NCBI GenBank assembly: GCA_031261715.1 | Contig: JAISJB010000001.1 | Coordinates: 1-64,000 of the forward strand | Direction: 5' to 3' | DNA: 64,000 nt | DNA from: Endomicrobium sp. | Lineage (GTDB): Bacteria; Elusimicrobiota; Endomicrobiia; Endomicrobiales; Endomicrobiaceae | Shown here: positions 29,900 to 40,043 of the stretch, one piece after another | How the letters are laid out: each line of letters begins with the position of its first letter | Position numbering within the stretch: the stretch's first letter is position 1 | Notes under the pieces: generated by a model | Database searches by the model: none | The model's input: only the letters and a program-made list of their open reading frames with translations | What the model was told of the DNA's origin: nothing | Program-made: the position numbers and the translations under genes

Positions 29900-30789
29900 A
29901 GTTAAAACAGCGTACAATTATTAATGAATTTGCTATTGATGGCATAGGTTTACATACTGGGAAAATAAGTAAAGTTATTTTTAAACCAGCTCCTAGAGCT
30001 GGCTATGGAATACGTTTTATTAGAACAGATATTAATAATTATCCAGAAATTAAAGCAATATTAGATAATGTTTCGACTGACTGCATGACACGTAGAACTG
30101 TAATTAAGCAACATGATATAGAAATCTATACCATTGAGCATATTATGTCAGCTTGTTTTGCTTTAGGACTTGATAATTTGATGATAGAGATTAATACTAA
30201 TGAACCTCCAATTTTAGATGGTAGTGCTAAAATATTTACAGAACATCTTTTAAAAGCTGGTGTCAAAAGTTTTAATCATTATAAAGAATATTACTTTATT
30301 GAAAAACCTGTATATTTCATTACTAGTAATAGCCAAATATATGCTTATCCTTCTGATAATCTAGAAATAAAATGTACTATACAATTCCAGCATCCTTTTT
30401 TAAAATATCAAACTATTTCGCTAACAAATATAAATAAACAATTTTATATAACTAATATTGCTCCTGCAAAAACATTTTGTTTTGATTATGAAGTAAATAT
30501 GTTACGCCAAAATCACTTAGCTTTAGGAGGTTCTCTTAAAAATGCTATAGTTATATCTATGGATGGTATTCATAATAAAAAATGTCTAAGTTATAATGAT
30601 GAATTTGTTAGGCACAAAGTTCTTGATTTAATGGGAGATATGCATTTATTAGGGAAAGAAATAAAAGCTAAAATTGTTGCTGAAAAACCTGGACACAAGA
30701 GTAATGTTAACTTTCTAAGAAAGTTTGTCAAAAATGCTTTAATAGGAACTAAAAGTCCAATTGTGGAGAGTATAAATAATGAATCATGA
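29896..30789 (+). CDS. lpxC: UDP-3-O-acyl-N-acetylglucosamine deacetylase
   Basis: Committed, zinc-dependent step of lipid A synthesis. Starts at TTG 29896, overlapping the lpxD stop by 4 nt. 297 aa with GIGLHTGK at the start, EHIMSA (zinc ligand H82), [17 protein letters not shown] (zinc ligands His and Asp) and GHKSN (catalytic His). Not fused to fabZ, unlike in Bacteroidota. It overlaps fabZ by 11 nt. Confidence 0.95.
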   Translation: MKLKQRTIINEFAIDGIGLHTGKISKVIFKPAPRAGYGIRFIRTDINNYPEIKAILDNVSTDCMTRRTVIKQHDIEIYTIEHIMSACFALGLDNLMIEINTNEPPILDGSAKIFTEHLLKAGVKSFNHYKEYYFIEKPVYFITSNSQIYAYPSDNLEIKCTIQFQHPFLKYQTISLTNINKQFYITNIAPAKTFCFDYEVNMLRQNHLALGGSLKNAIVISMDGIHNKKCLSYNDEFVRHKVLDLMGDMHLLGKEIKAKIVAEKPGHKSNVNFLRKFVKNALIGTKSPIVESINNES

Positions 30790-31273
30790 TGTTAATAATT
30801 ATAAAATCTTAGAAAATGAAAAGATCTTGTATTTACAAGATATATTAAATTTTATTCCTCATAGATATCCATTTTTAATGATAGATAAAGTAAAAATTAA
30901 TTTAAATAACCCATTAAGTGCAATTGGGTATAAATGTGTTAGTGGTAATGAAAATTTTTTTCAAGGACACTTTCCTGGAATCCCTATTATGCCAGGGGTA
31001 TTAATAATAGAAGCTATGGCTCAAACATCGTGTGTTATGTTTTTGTCAAGACCTACAATGAAAAACTGCCTTGCTTATTTTATATCTATAGACAAAGTTA
31101 AATTTAGACAAACTGTAAAACCAGGAGATTTATTAGAAGTACATGTTACTGTAGTTAAAAATGGTGGAAGACATGGTAAAATGAAGGGAACTGCTTATGT
31201 TGATGGCAAGATAACTACAGAAGGAGAATTTATGTTTGTTATAGTTGATAAAATTAAAGCAACACAATCATAA
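30779..31273 (+). CDS. fabZ: 3-hydroxyacyl-[acyl-carrier-protein] dehydratase FabZ
   Basis: Dehydrates 3-hydroxyacyl-ACP in fatty-acid elongation, competing with LpxA for 3-hydroxyacyl-ACP. 164 aa, with PHRYPFLMIDKV, catalytic H64 (GHFPGIPIMPGVL) and E78 (IEAMAQ). It serves the fab cluster at 55798-61116, which has no dehydratase of its own. Confidence 0.96.
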   Translation: MNHDVNNYKILENEKILYLQDILNFIPHRYPFLMIDKVKINLNNPLSAIGYKCVSGNENFFQGHFPGIPIMPGVLIIEAMAQTSCVMFLSRPTMKNCLAYFISIDKVKFRQTVKPGDLLEVHVTVVKNGGRHGKMKGTAYVDGKITTEGEFMFVIVDKIKATQS

Positions 31274-31280
31274 TTAAAAT

Positions 31281-32054
31281 ATGTTGATACATAGTACAGC
31301 TGTAATTAATAAAAATGCTGTTATTGGAGATAACGTTAGAATAGGACCATATACAATAATAGGTCCAGAAACTATTATTAAAAGTGGAACAGTTATACAT
31401 GGTCAATCAGTTTTTGAATATGCAGAAATAGGTAACAATTGTGAAATATTTAATTTTACATCTATAGGTAAAAAACCACAAGATTTAAAATATAATGAAG
31501 AAAAAACAAAAGTTATTATTGGAAATGGAACTATTATTAGAGAATTTGTAACTCTTAACAGAGGAACTTTAGCTAAAGGAACAACTGTTATTGGAAAGAA
31601 TTGTTTGATTATGGCATGTGCTCATGTAGCTCATGATTGTTCAATAGGGGATAATGTCATAGTAGGTTATGCAACTGGCATTGCAGGGCACGTTAAAGTT
31701 GAAAATAATGTAGTTTTAAGTTCAAATATAGGAGTACATCAGTTTTGTAAAATTGGTGAGATGTCTATTGTTGGGGCTGGCTCAATGATTAGTATGGATA
31801 TTATTCCATATGTAATGGTCCAAGGAGACAGAGCAACTGTAATTGGTTTGAATACTATAGGTTTAAAGCGAAGCAAGATAAGTAATTTTGAAATTCAAAA
31901 TATTAAAAATGCTTATAAAATACTTTTTATGTCAAAATTAACTTTAAAAGATGCAATCAGTAAACTTGAAAAATCAATGTCATGTTATGTTATTAATATA
32001 ATAAATTTTGTTAAGAATTCTAGCAGAGGAATTACACGACCAAAAAAGAGATAA
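31281..32054 (+). CDS. lpxA: Acyl-ACP--UDP-N-acetylglucosamine O-acyltransferase
   Basis: First step of lipid A synthesis, on UDP-GlcNAc. 257 aa: hexapeptide-repeat beta-helix (about 1-190) and C-terminal helices. Catalytic H118 lies in CAHVAHDCSIGDN. SNIGVHQFCKIGEMSIVGAGS is typical of LpxA. Acyl-chain and O/N selectivity cannot be told from inspection. Confidence 0.96.
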   Translation: MLIHSTAVINKNAVIGDNVRIGPYTIIGPETIIKSGTVIHGQSVFEYAEIGNNCEIFNFTSIGKKPQDLKYNEEKTKVIIGNGTIIREFVTLNRGTLAKGTTVIGKNCLIMACAHVAHDCSIGDNVIVGYATGIAGHVKVENNVVLSSNIGVHQFCKIGEMSIVGAGSMISMDIIPYVMVQGDRATVIGLNTIGLKRSKISNFEIQNIKNAYKILFMSKLTLKDAISKLEKSMSCYVINIINFVKNSSRGITRPKKR

Positions 32055-32060
32055 TTACGG

Positions 32061-32867
32061 ATGAAGAAGGTAGGTATTATAGCAGGGAATGGTAGGTTTC
32101 CTTTAGTTTTAGTAAAAGCCATCAAACTAACTGGTTCAAGCATTGTTTGTATTGCATTGAAAGAAGAAGCAGATGTGCTCAGGTTACATTCAATTTGTGA
32201 TACAACTTATTGTGTATCAATTGGACAATTTCAAAAAATTATTAATATTTTAAAAAATGAAAATGTTAATGTAGTTTTAATGGCTGGGCAAGTTAGACAT
32301 ATTAGCATTTATTCTTTATTAAATCTTGATTTACGTGCAAGATCAGTGTTTAAGAAATTAGTTAACAAAAAGGCAGATACAATTCTAAATGCCATTACAA
32401 ACGAATTTAATAAAGATGGACTGTCTTTAATATCTCCAGCAAATTTTTTAAGTAATATGTTTATATATACAAGAGGATTACTATGTGGTAAAAGATTATC
32501 TAGGTATAACAATAAAGATATTCAGTTTGGATATTCAATCGCTAAAAGTATAGCTAGGCTTGATATAGGACAAACGGTAGTTGTTAAAGATAGATCAGTT
32601 TTAGCAGTAGAATCAGTAGAGGGAACAGATGAATGCATTAAACGCGCATATCAACTTGGTGGAGATAATATAGTAGTTGTAAAAGTTTCAAAACCTAATC
32701 AAGATATGAGATTTGATGTTCCAGTTATTGGGCTACAAACTATTGATGTATTAAAAGAAAATAAAGTTAGAGTACTAGCCATAGAAGCTGGTAAAACTTT
32801 AATTTTAGATACAAACGATGTTATAAAAAAAGCAAAACAACTGAATATTACTATTATAGCAATTTAA
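32061..32867 (+). CDS. lpxI: UDP-2,3-diacylglucosamine pyrophosphatase LpxI
   Basis: Hydrolyses UDP-2,3-diacylglucosamine to lipid X; LpxI is the non-homologous replacement for LpxH in alphaproteobacteria, deltaproteobacteria and several other phyla. 268 aa beginning KVGIIAGNGRFPLVLVKA, with VVLMAGQVRH and a C-terminal domain ending EAGKTLILDTNDVI, as in the DUF1009 family. Followed by a pseudogene and then lpxB. Confidence 0.93.
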   Translation: MKKVGIIAGNGRFPLVLVKAIKLTGSSIVCIALKEEADVLRLHSICDTTYCVSIGQFQKIINILKNENVNVVLMAGQVRHISIYSLLNLDLRARSVFKKLVNKKADTILNAITNEFNKDGLSLISPANFLSNMFIYTRGLLCGKRLSRYNNKDIQFGYSIAKSIARLDIGQTVVVKDRSVLAVESVEGTDECIKRAYQLGGDNIVVVKVSKPNQDMRFDVPVIGLQTIDVLKENKVRVLAIEAGKTLILDTNDVIKKAKQLNITIIAI

Positions 32868-32872
32868 CAAAT

Positions 32873-33655
32873 ATGATACAAATATCTTGTATAGATATTT
32901 GTGAAAAATATTTAGTCAATAAAGTGTTAGATTCACAAGTATTAGTAAGTGGTAAGTAGGAAATACGTTTTCAAAATTTAGAATAGCAACTGCAAATGGT
33001 ACGACTGCATTGCATGTTGCTTTGTTAGTGTGTGGAGTTAAACCAGGAAATAAAGTCATTACAACTTCATTTTCTTTCGTGGCTACAGTAAACGCAATTC
33101 TTTTTTGTCAAGCCTGTCCAGTCTTTGTTGATATTGCTCCTGATACATTTAATATTAATCCTACAGAACTTGAAAAAACATTAAAAAATATAAAAATCAT
33201 ATTAAAGCTGTTATAATAGTACATCTTTTTGGTTTGCCATGTAAAACCTCAAAAAGCAATATAATTTTAAACTTTGTCAAAGACCATGGAGCGCAAATCA
33301 AAAAGTTGGTTCATTTGGAGATGTAGCTGCTTTTTCATTTTATGCTACAAAAAATATGACTACTGGATAAGGAAGGATGATGACTACAAATAATGAAAGA
33401 TATGCACATTATAAACATGTTTTTAATCAGTATACATTAAGAATTAATGCAAAATATAGAAAAATAAGAATATTTCAACCAAAGAATTATATTTCTATAG
33501 ATTATATTGGTCAAACTTTGACAGTCTATTAATAATTGCTTAAATATTATATAATCCCTAAACTTACAATGAATGAACCATTAGATGATTTTTTAACAAA
33601 TATACTTTACAAAATACAACCAAGTATTGCAGGGAAACAATTGAATTAGCATTAA
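32873..33655 (+). pseudogene. Decayed DegT/DnrJ/EryC1-family sugar aminotransferase
   Basis: Pieces of one PLP-dependent sugar aminotransferase lie in order but in different frames. An N-terminal part from ATG 32873 ([14 protein letters not shown]) ends at a TAG. From about 32983 in another frame comes [16 protein letters not shown] with the following fold segment, up to a frameshift near 33195. [13 protein letters not shown] follows, then VGSFGDVAAFSFYATKN (33305 on, containing the PLP lysine) and an in-frame TAA at 33368 where GEGGM is expected. The right boundary is approximate. Position inside the lipid A cluster suggests a sugar-modifying role such as a GnnB-like enzyme; no GnnA-like partner is present. 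Confidence 0.88.
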
Positions 33656-33680
33656 ATATACTTAATAATATGGTTTTTCT

Positions 33681-34787
33681 ATGAATTGTAAAAACATTTT
33701 TATTTCTGCAGGTGATGTATCTGGAGATATACATGCATGTAATCTTGTTAAAGAGATAAAAAGAATATCACCATCATGCTATATTACTGCTATAGGAGGA
33801 AAAAATTTACAAAAATGTGTTGATCATTTTATTATAGATATTGTTAGTATTAATGCATTTGGATTTTTTCCACTTAAACAAGTGATATATCTACAAAAAG
33901 TATTCAAACAAATAAAAATTTATTTGTATAAAACTCATACAGATAAAATAATACTTATAGATTTTTATGGATTTAACATACATATTGCCAAATTAGCAAA
34001 AAAAATGGATATCCCAGTTTATTATTATATTGGGCCACAAGTATGGGCTTCTCGTAAATATAGAATCAAGAAACTTGCTAGAGTTATAACCAAGATGTTT
34101 GTAATTTTTCCGTTTGAAGAAAAGATATATAAAGAGCATGGCTTAGATACAACATTTGTAGGAAACCCTATATTAGATATAATTCCTAGAAAGCAATATC
34201 AATATAAATGTTGCAAAAATTTAAACCAAATAGTTATTGGATTATTTCCAGGAAGTAGAATGCCCATTATTAAAAGACACATTCCTATTTTATTAGATAT
34301 AATGCATATGTTAAAACAAAACCTTCAAATGCAGTTGAAATTTATATTGTTTAATACTCAAGATAACTTGTATCAAATAAAACTTATGAACATACCTAAA
34401 GATATTGAATTTGCAACTTCAAATAATTTAATTAAGCGACAATCTATAGATTTTGCAATTTGCACATCTGGAACTGTTAGTTTGGAAAATGTCTTAATGC
34501 ACATCCCAATGATAGTTATGTATAAACTATCATATTTAGACTATTTCATTATTAAAAGTATTATAAAAGTTAAATACATTACTATAGCAAACATTATAGC
34601 AAATAAATTAATTGTACCTGAATTTATACAATTTGAAGCTAATGCACATAAAATAGTACCTTATATTATAAAGGCTTTAAAACCAGAAAATTATAAACAA
34701 CAAATTAAAGTATTAAATACACTTAGAATGAACCTTGGAAATACAGGGGCTGCAAAACGTGTCGCAAAAATGATTTTAAATGATTAA
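33681..34787 (+). CDS. lpxB: Lipid-A-disaccharide synthase
   Basis: GT19 glycosyltransferase joining lipid X and UDP-2,3-diacylglucosamine. 368 aa starting IFISAGDVSGDIHACNLV, with YYIGPQVWASRKYRIKKL, LFPGSR and the later TSGTVSLENVL motif. All match LpxB. It follows the pseudogene closely. lpxK is not in the window. Confidence 0.95.
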   Translation: MNCKNIFISAGDVSGDIHACNLVKEIKRISPSCYITAIGGKNLQKCVDHFIIDIVSINAFGFFPLKQVIYLQKVFKQIKIYLYKTHTDKIILIDFYGFNIHIAKLAKKMDIPVYYYIGPQVWASRKYRIKKLARVITKMFVIFPFEEKIYKEHGLDTTFVGNPILDIIPRKQYQYKCCKNLNQIVIGLFPGSRMPIIKRHIPILLDIMHMLKQNLQMQLKFILFNTQDNLYQIKLMNIPKDIEFATSNNLIKRQSIDFAICTSGTVSLENVLMHIPMIVMYKLSYLDYFIIKSIIKVKYITIANIIANKLIVPEFIQFEANAHKIVPYIIKALKPENYKQQIKVLNTLRMNLGNTGAAKRVAKMILND

Positions 34788-34790
34788 ATA

Positions 34791-34982
34791 TTAAATAACC
34801 TTTGTAACTCTCTTAGCTTTTATACATGATGTACATACATATCTATGCATTCGTTTACCATTCAAGATAATTTTAATATTTTGTAAATTTGGTTTAAATA
34901 TTTTTCTAGTAGCTTTATTAGAATGACTTCTTATATTACCACGCGTACTTCTTTTATTGCAAATACTACATTTATAAGACAT
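34791..34982 (-). CDS. rpmB: 50S ribosomal protein L28
   Basis: 63 aa with two CxxC pairs (CSICNKRS and CTSCIKAK), NIRSHSNKATRKIFKPNLQ and an RVTKVI tail, matching zinc-type L28. It converges on lpxB (3-nt gap) and lies 24 nt downstream of rsmG on the same strand. Confidence 0.94.
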   Translation of the reverse strand: MSYKCSICNKRSTRGNIRSHSNKATRKIFKPNLQNIKIILNGKRMHRYVCTSCIKAKRVTKVI

Positions 34983-35006
34983 AATCTTGTAACCTCTTAA
35001 TATACA

Positions 35007-35777
35007 TTATAAAGGTTTTTTTTCAGGAATACCAATTTTACGAGGAAATTTATGTGGAGTAATTCTATCTTTAATAAAAACTACAATACAATATTGTATG
35101 TCTTTTTTTTGTTCAGGCAAATTATAATCTATTATTTTGTAAAGCTTAGCTCCTAGCTGTTTTAAAGCGTTATTTATTGAAGCAATCCCATCTTTTTCAC
35201 TAGCAAGACTATTTCTTGTTTTGTAAACAAGAAAATATCCACCTACTTTGAGTAGAGGAATTGCAAATTCTAGATTAGGAGAAAACTTACTAACAGCTCT
35301 TGATAAAACAAAATCATACTGTTGTCGATAGATTACATTTTTGCCAATTTTTTCTGCTCTTTCATTTAATATCATCATATTTAATTGCAATTTATTATTT
35401 ATAAAATTTAAAAAAGTACATTTTTTAGCTATTGATTCAATTACTGTCAATACATTTTTAGTTAGTACAATTTGTACCGGTATACTAGGCATTCCTACAC
35501 CTGCACCTATATCAATAATGTTGATTTTGTTTAAGTTCACACTAGTTAAACTTCGTATAATTTTGATAGCATATAATGAGTCACAGAAATGTCTATAGAT
35601 TAAATTTGTTTCATTTTTAAATGAAATAAGATTAGTGATTGAATTCCATTTTATAATTTCATCTAAATATATGATAAATTTATTACACATATTTCTAGAG
35701 AATGAAGAGAAAATATTGGAAGTAACATAATATCTAAATTTTTCAAAAATAATTTTGCGTTCTTGTTTTTTAAGCAT
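35007..35777 (-). CDS. rsmG: 16S rRNA (guanine-527-N7)-methyltransferase
   Basis: Methylates G527 in 16S rRNA. 256 aa, longer than the roughly 210-240 typical, with WNSITNLISF, the SAM motif IIDIGAGVGMPSIPV, SRAVSKFSPNLEFA and a C-terminal RKIGIPEKKPL typical of RsmG. It follows mnmG as in most bacteria. Confidence 0.95.
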   Translation of the reverse strand: MLKKQERKIIFEKFRYYVTSNIFSSFSRNMCNKFIIYLDEIIKWNSITNLISFKNETNLIYRHFCDSLYAIKIIRSLTSVNLNKINIIDIGAGVGMPSIPVQIVLTKNVLTVIESIAKKCTFLNFINNKLQLNMMILNERAEKIGKNVIYRQQYDFVLSRAVSKFSPNLEFAIPLLKVGGYFLVYKTRNSLASEKDGIASINNALKQLGAKLYKIIDYNLPEQKKDIQYCIVVFIKDRITPHKFPRKIGIPEKKPL

Positions 35778-35810
35778 ATACTATAAATATATCAAAAATG
35801 ATCTAAAATA

Positions 35811-37610
35811 TCATTTTTTGCAAATTAATGATTTTTTATATTTTTCAAGATATATATTAAGTATTGCAATATCAGATGGTGTTATAGCTTTTATTCGTGC
35901 AGCCTGTCCTATAGTTGTTGGCTTTATTGTACTCAAACGTTGTTTAGTTTCATATGAAAGCGAACTAACTTTATTATAATCAAAATTTATTGGTATTTTT
36001 CTAGATTCATTTTTCTTAAGTTTTTGTAACATATCATTTTGTATCTTAATATAACCTTCATATTTTTTATATATTTTGAACTCTTCTTTAACTTTATCTA
36101 GAGACCAAGGTAATACAACACACTTCTTAGATAAGTTATTGATATTAAAATTATTGTATAATCGCTTTAATGTATTTTTATATAGTTTAAATTTGTTATA
36201 CATTTTATCTGATATAAGATTAATAGAATGTCCTATATCCATAAGACGTAAGTCGGCATTATCATTTCGTATTGATAATCTACATTCTACTCTTGACGTG
36301 AACATTCTATAAGGTTCATCTATTCCCTTAGTAGTTATATCATCTATGAGCACTCCAATATACGAGTTATCTCTTGTAAGTATCAGACTATCTTTTCCTA
36401 AAATTCGTAAGCCAGCATTAACTCCTGCAATAAAACCTTGAGCAGCAGCTTCTTCATATCCTGTTGTACCATTGATTTGGCCTCCTAAAAATAGACCTTG
36501 TATAGTTTTAGTTTCCAAAGTTCTATTAAGTTGTGTTGGATCAACATAATCATATTCAATAGCATAACCATATCTTATAACAATAGCTTTTTCAAGACCA
36601 ATTATTGAATTTATCATTTTTTGTTGTAAATTAAATGGCAATCCAGTGTAAAGCCCATTTAAATAGATTTCATTAGTATAATATCCTTCTGGTTCTATAA
36701 ATATACGGTGTTGTTCTTTATCTGTATAACGTTCTATTTTTTCTTCTATAGACGGACAGTATCGTGGACTTTTGCTATTGACTTTTCCTATATTTATTGA
36801 TGATAAATGTATATTTTCTTTAACTAATTTATGCGTTTTATAATTAGTATATGTAATCCAACAAGGTAGCTGGTATAGATTTTGTTGCCATCTCTTAATA
36901 TTTGTGAAATGAGAGAATGGACTTGGAAATGTATCACCTAATTGTTTCTGTAATTTTGAATAATTGATTGATAAGGCATTTACTCTTGGGGTCGTAGTTG
37001 TTTTAAACCTATTTAAAAGTAATCCACAATCATTAGCTAGTGATTGTGAGAGATACAGCGATGATTTTTCATTAAATCTACCGCCATTAAAATGATATTT
37101 ACCTGTATATATAACACCTTTTAAAAAAGTGCCTGTTGTTACTATTACACTGTCAGATTCGATTTTTTCACCAGTTAAGAGTTTAACTCCATAAACTTTA
37201 TCATTCTTAACTAATATACGTTTTACTTCAGATTGTAATAAGTTAAGGTTATCTTGCCCTTGTAATAATTTTGACATTAAGAGCGAGTATAATGATTTAT
37301 CACATTGAGCTCGTGGAGACCATACTGCATGGCCTTTTGAATGATTTAACATTTTAAATTGTAATCCTGAGTAATCTGTTACTAACCCCATTACTCCTCC
37401 CATAGCATCAATTTCTCTTACTATTTGCCCTTTAGCAATGCCACCTATAGATGGATTACAAGACATTTTAGCTATAAAATCTATATTTAATGTAATTAAA
37501 AGAGTACTCAATCCCATTTTAGCACAAGCCATTGCAGCTTCACAACCAGCATGCCCTGCGCCAATAACTACTACATTATATTTTTGTTTATTTCTAACAC
37601 TTGTTTTCAT
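35811..37610 (-). CDS. mnmG: tRNA uridine 5-carboxymethylaminomethyl modification enzyme MnmG
   Basis: FAD subunit of the MnmEG complex modifying U34 of tRNAs such as Lys(UUU) and Glu(UUC), both encoded in this window. 599 aa with the FAD motif VIGAGHAGCEAAMACAKMG, SCNPSIGGIAKGQIVREIDA, GLFLGGQINGTTGYEEAAAQG and the C-terminal helical domain. About 20-30 residues shorter than common homologues at the C-terminus. Divergent from trpS. Confidence 0.97.
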   Translation of the reverse strand: MKTSVRNKQKYNVVVIGAGHAGCEAAMACAKMGLSTLLITLNIDFIAKMSCNPSIGGIAKGQIVREIDAMGGVMGLVTDYSGLQFKMLNHSKGHAVWSPRAQCDKSLYSLLMSKLLQGQDNLNLLQSEVKRILVKNDKVYGVKLLTGEKIESDSVIVTTGTFLKGVIYTGKYHFNGGRFNEKSSLYLSQSLANDCGLLLNRFKTTTTPRVNALSINYSKLQKQLGDTFPSPFSHFTNIKRWQQNLYQLPCWITYTNYKTHKLVKENIHLSSINIGKVNSKSPRYCPSIEEKIERYTDKEQHRIFIEPEGYYTNEIYLNGLYTGLPFNLQQKMINSIIGLEKAIVIRYGYAIEYDYVDPTQLNRTLETKTIQGLFLGGQINGTTGYEEAAAQGFIAGVNAGLRILGKDSLILTRDNSYIGVLIDDITTKGIDEPYRMFTSRVECRLSIRNDNADLRLMDIGHSINLISDKMYNKFKLYKNTLKRLYNNFNINNLSKKCVVLPWSLDKVKEEFKIYKKYEGYIKIQNDMLQKLKKNESRKIPINFDYNKVSSLSYETKQRLSTIKPTTIGQAARIKAITPSDIAILNIYLEKYKKSLICKK

Positions 37611-37666
37611 TATTATATATATTATAATTATATATTATAAAATTATTAAAGAGAGGTTCAAATTAA

Positions 37667-38644
37667 ATGGTTGTCTTATCAGGTATGCGCCCAACAGGTA
37701 GGTTACATTTAGGGCATTATTTTGGAGCATTACAGAATTGGCTGAAATTACAAGAATGTAATGAAAACAAATGTTATTTTATGTCTGCAGATTGGCATGC
37801 TTTAACAACAGATTATTCAGATACATCTAAAATTGATGATAATACATTAGATATGGTAGCTGATTGGCTTGCTGTTGGTTTAAATCCAAAAAAAAGTATA
37901 ATCTTTAAACAATCTTGTGTTCCACAACATAATGAATTGTTCTTGATATTATCTATGCTTACACCTCTTGGATGGCTATATCGGTGTCCAACATATAAAG
38001 ATCAAATTAAAGAAATAAAAAATAAAGATCTTAACAATTATGGTTTCTTAGGATATCCTATTTTGATGTCTGCAGATATCTTATTATATATGACAGATAT
38101 AGTTCCTATAGGTGCAGATCAGTTACCACATTTAGAATTTACACGTAATATTGTAAAAAGATTTACTCATTTATATGGCAAGCTTTTTAAAACTCCTAAA
38201 GCTAAGCTGACTAAAGAGGCTAAAGTCTTAGGATTAGATGGTAGGAAAATGTCTAAATCATATGAAAATACAATTTTACTTACTGAAGATATTGATGTGT
38301 TACATAGTAAAATAAATAAAATAATTACAGATCCACTAAAAATAAAACAAAATGATCTTGGACATCCAAAACAATGTGTAGTATTTTCTTTTTATCAAAT
38401 TTTAAATAGTGAAGAATTGCTTACTATACAAAACAGTTGTGAACTTGGTTTAAGAGGTTGTATGACATGTAAACGAAACTTAATGGATAAATTAGTTGAA
38501 TTTATTAAACCATTAAACAATGAACGCAAACATTTAATATCAGATAGAAAATATTTAGAAGGAATAATCAAAATGGGCTGTCATGAAGCAATTAATATTG
38601 CAAATGCAACAATGAAAAAAATACATAAAGTGTTAAAATTTTAA
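37667..38644 (+). CDS. trpS: Tryptophanyl-tRNA synthetase
   Basis: Class I synthetase charging tRNA-Trp. 325 aa: GMRPTGRLHLGHYFGA contains the HIGH-type motif, SADILLYMTDIVPIGADQ follows, and RKMSKSYENTI is the KMSKS loop. AGAGAGG precedes the ATG. It stands alone, followed by the longest gene-free gap of the window. Confidence 0.97.
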   Translation: MVVLSGMRPTGRLHLGHYFGALQNWLKLQECNENKCYFMSADWHALTTDYSDTSKIDDNTLDMVADWLAVGLNPKKSIIFKQSCVPQHNELFLILSMLTPLGWLYRCPTYKDQIKEIKNKDLNNYGFLGYPILMSADILLYMTDIVPIGADQLPHLEFTRNIVKRFTHLYGKLFKTPKAKLTKEAKVLGLDGRKMSKSYENTILLTEDIDVLHSKINKIITDPLKIKQNDLGHPKQCVVFSFYQILNSEELLTIQNSCELGLRGCMTCKRNLMDKLVEFIKPLNNERKHLISDRKYLEGIIKMGCHEAINIANATMKKIHKVLKF

Positions 38645-39002
38645 TATTACAGTTTGTCAATTAAAAAGAGATGAAGAATTATCATAGTTTACATCATGAA
38701 GTTTATTGTAGTATGTTTATTATTATTATATTTGTAATACATCGTATCATATCATAGTATAGAGTTAATAATTGATAAACAGTTAGTATTAAGTTATTCT
38801 ATCTTAATATTCAAGAAATATGTACAGTATTAGAACTTACATATTTACAAGTTATTATAAGACATACATTTAAAAAAATGTTGTTATTTCAGAATTAAAA
38901 CTATGACTGATACTAACCTATATTGTTATTACTGTTTTATAATTTTAAATAAGATATAATAATAGGTTTATAAATAAATTATTATGGTAAAAGTGATAAT
39001 AA
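38645..39002. other. 358-nt gap between trpS and tsaD, no supported gene
   Basis: Very AT-rich. The longest plausible reading is a 28-codon frame (38671-38757, ATG after AAAGAG), with no recognisable product. A consensus TATAAT at 38955-38960 could be the -10 for tsaD, but no -35 partner is clear. I found no tRNA, hairpin terminator or repeat. It may be the eroded remains of a lost gene. Confidence 0.5.
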
Positions 39003-40043
39003 ATGAATATATTGGCAATAGAAACTTCTTGTGATGAAACTTCTGTAGCTGTTTTATTAAATGGATTTGATGTAAAATCTGTTGTTATATCATCTCAAAT
39101 TAATATTCATGCGAAATTTTATGGAGTTGTCCCTGAATTGGCTAGTCGAGCACATATAGATAATATAAATATTGTATTAGCAAGAGCTTTAGACAAAGCT
39201 CATATTACTTTTAGTACATTTAAAAAACAAATAGATGCAATAGCATTTACTGTTGGCCCTGGGCTAAGTGGAGCATTATTAATTGGAGAAATGGTTTCTA
39301 AATCTCTTTCATATGCTTATAATAAACCACTAATACCTGTAAATCATTTAGAAGGACATATTTATTCTGCAATGCTTAATAATAAATTACTTAGACCTCC
39401 ATTTTTAGCTTTAATTATATCTGGAGGACATACAAGTCTAATTATAGTTCGTAAATTTGGAATTTACGAATTACTTGGAGAAACAAGAGATGACGCAGTT
39501 GGTGAAGCTTTTGATAAGGTAGCTAAAATGTTGGGCATGTTGTATCCTGGTGGCCCCATTATAGATAGTAAATCTCAAAATGGAAACCCATATGCGGTAC
39601 ACTTTACAAGACCTTATCTAAATAGTAGTTGGGACTTTTCCTTTTCTGGAATTAAAACAGCTGTGTTAAATTATATTAAAAAAAATCATATTCATAATGA
39701 AAGTCAAGTTGATGATCTATGTGCATCATTTAATCAAGCAATTGTAGATACACTTTGTGTGAAAACATTTAAAGCTGCAGAACATTTTAATATGAAACAG
39801 ATTGTATTAGGCGGTGGAGTGAGTTCCAATTCTATGATAAGAAAAGCATTTATATCCTTAGGAAAAAGCAAACAAATTCAAGTATTTATTCCGTCACATA
39901 ATTATTGTACTGATAATGCTGCTATAATTGGTTGTGCAGCTTATATTAAACAACTAGTTATAGGTGTAGATTATAATATTGATCAAATCAGATCTAATGC
40001 TAATAGTACATTAGAAAATTGGAATAAAAAATATTTTGGTTGA
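39003..40043 (+). CDS. tsaD: tRNA N6-threonylcarbamoyladenosine transferase TsaD
   Basis: Transfers threonylcarbamoyl to A37 of ANN-decoding tRNAs, using the product of TsaC (21561-22166). 346 aa, starting MNILAIETSCDETSVAVL, with metal ligands in NHLEGHIYSA, ALIISGGHTSLI and GGGVSSNSMIR. Its TGA stop lies inside the -35 box of the following tRNA promoter. Confidence 0.98.
   Translation: MNILAIETSCDETSVAVLLNGFDVKSVVISSQINIHAKFYGVVPELASRAHIDNINIVLARALDKAHITFSTFKKQIDAIAFTVGPGLSGALLIGEMVSKSLSYAYNKPLIPVNHLEGHIYSAMLNNKLLRPPFLALIISGGHTSLIIVRKFGIYELLGETRDDAVGEAFDKVAKMLGMLYPGGPIIDSKSQNGNPYAVHFTRPYLNSSWDFSFSGIKTAVLNYIKKNHIHNESQVDDLCASFNQAIVDTLCVKTFKAAEHFNMKQIVLGGGVSSNSMIRKAFISLGKSKQIQVFIPSHNYCTDNAAIIGCAAYIKQLVIGVDYNIDQIRSNANSTLENWNKKYFG

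Noticed and set aside
38671-38757. 28-codon ORF with AAAGAG upstream in the trpS-tsaD gap
   Set aside because: Too short, AT-driven composition, no similarity to any small protein I know.
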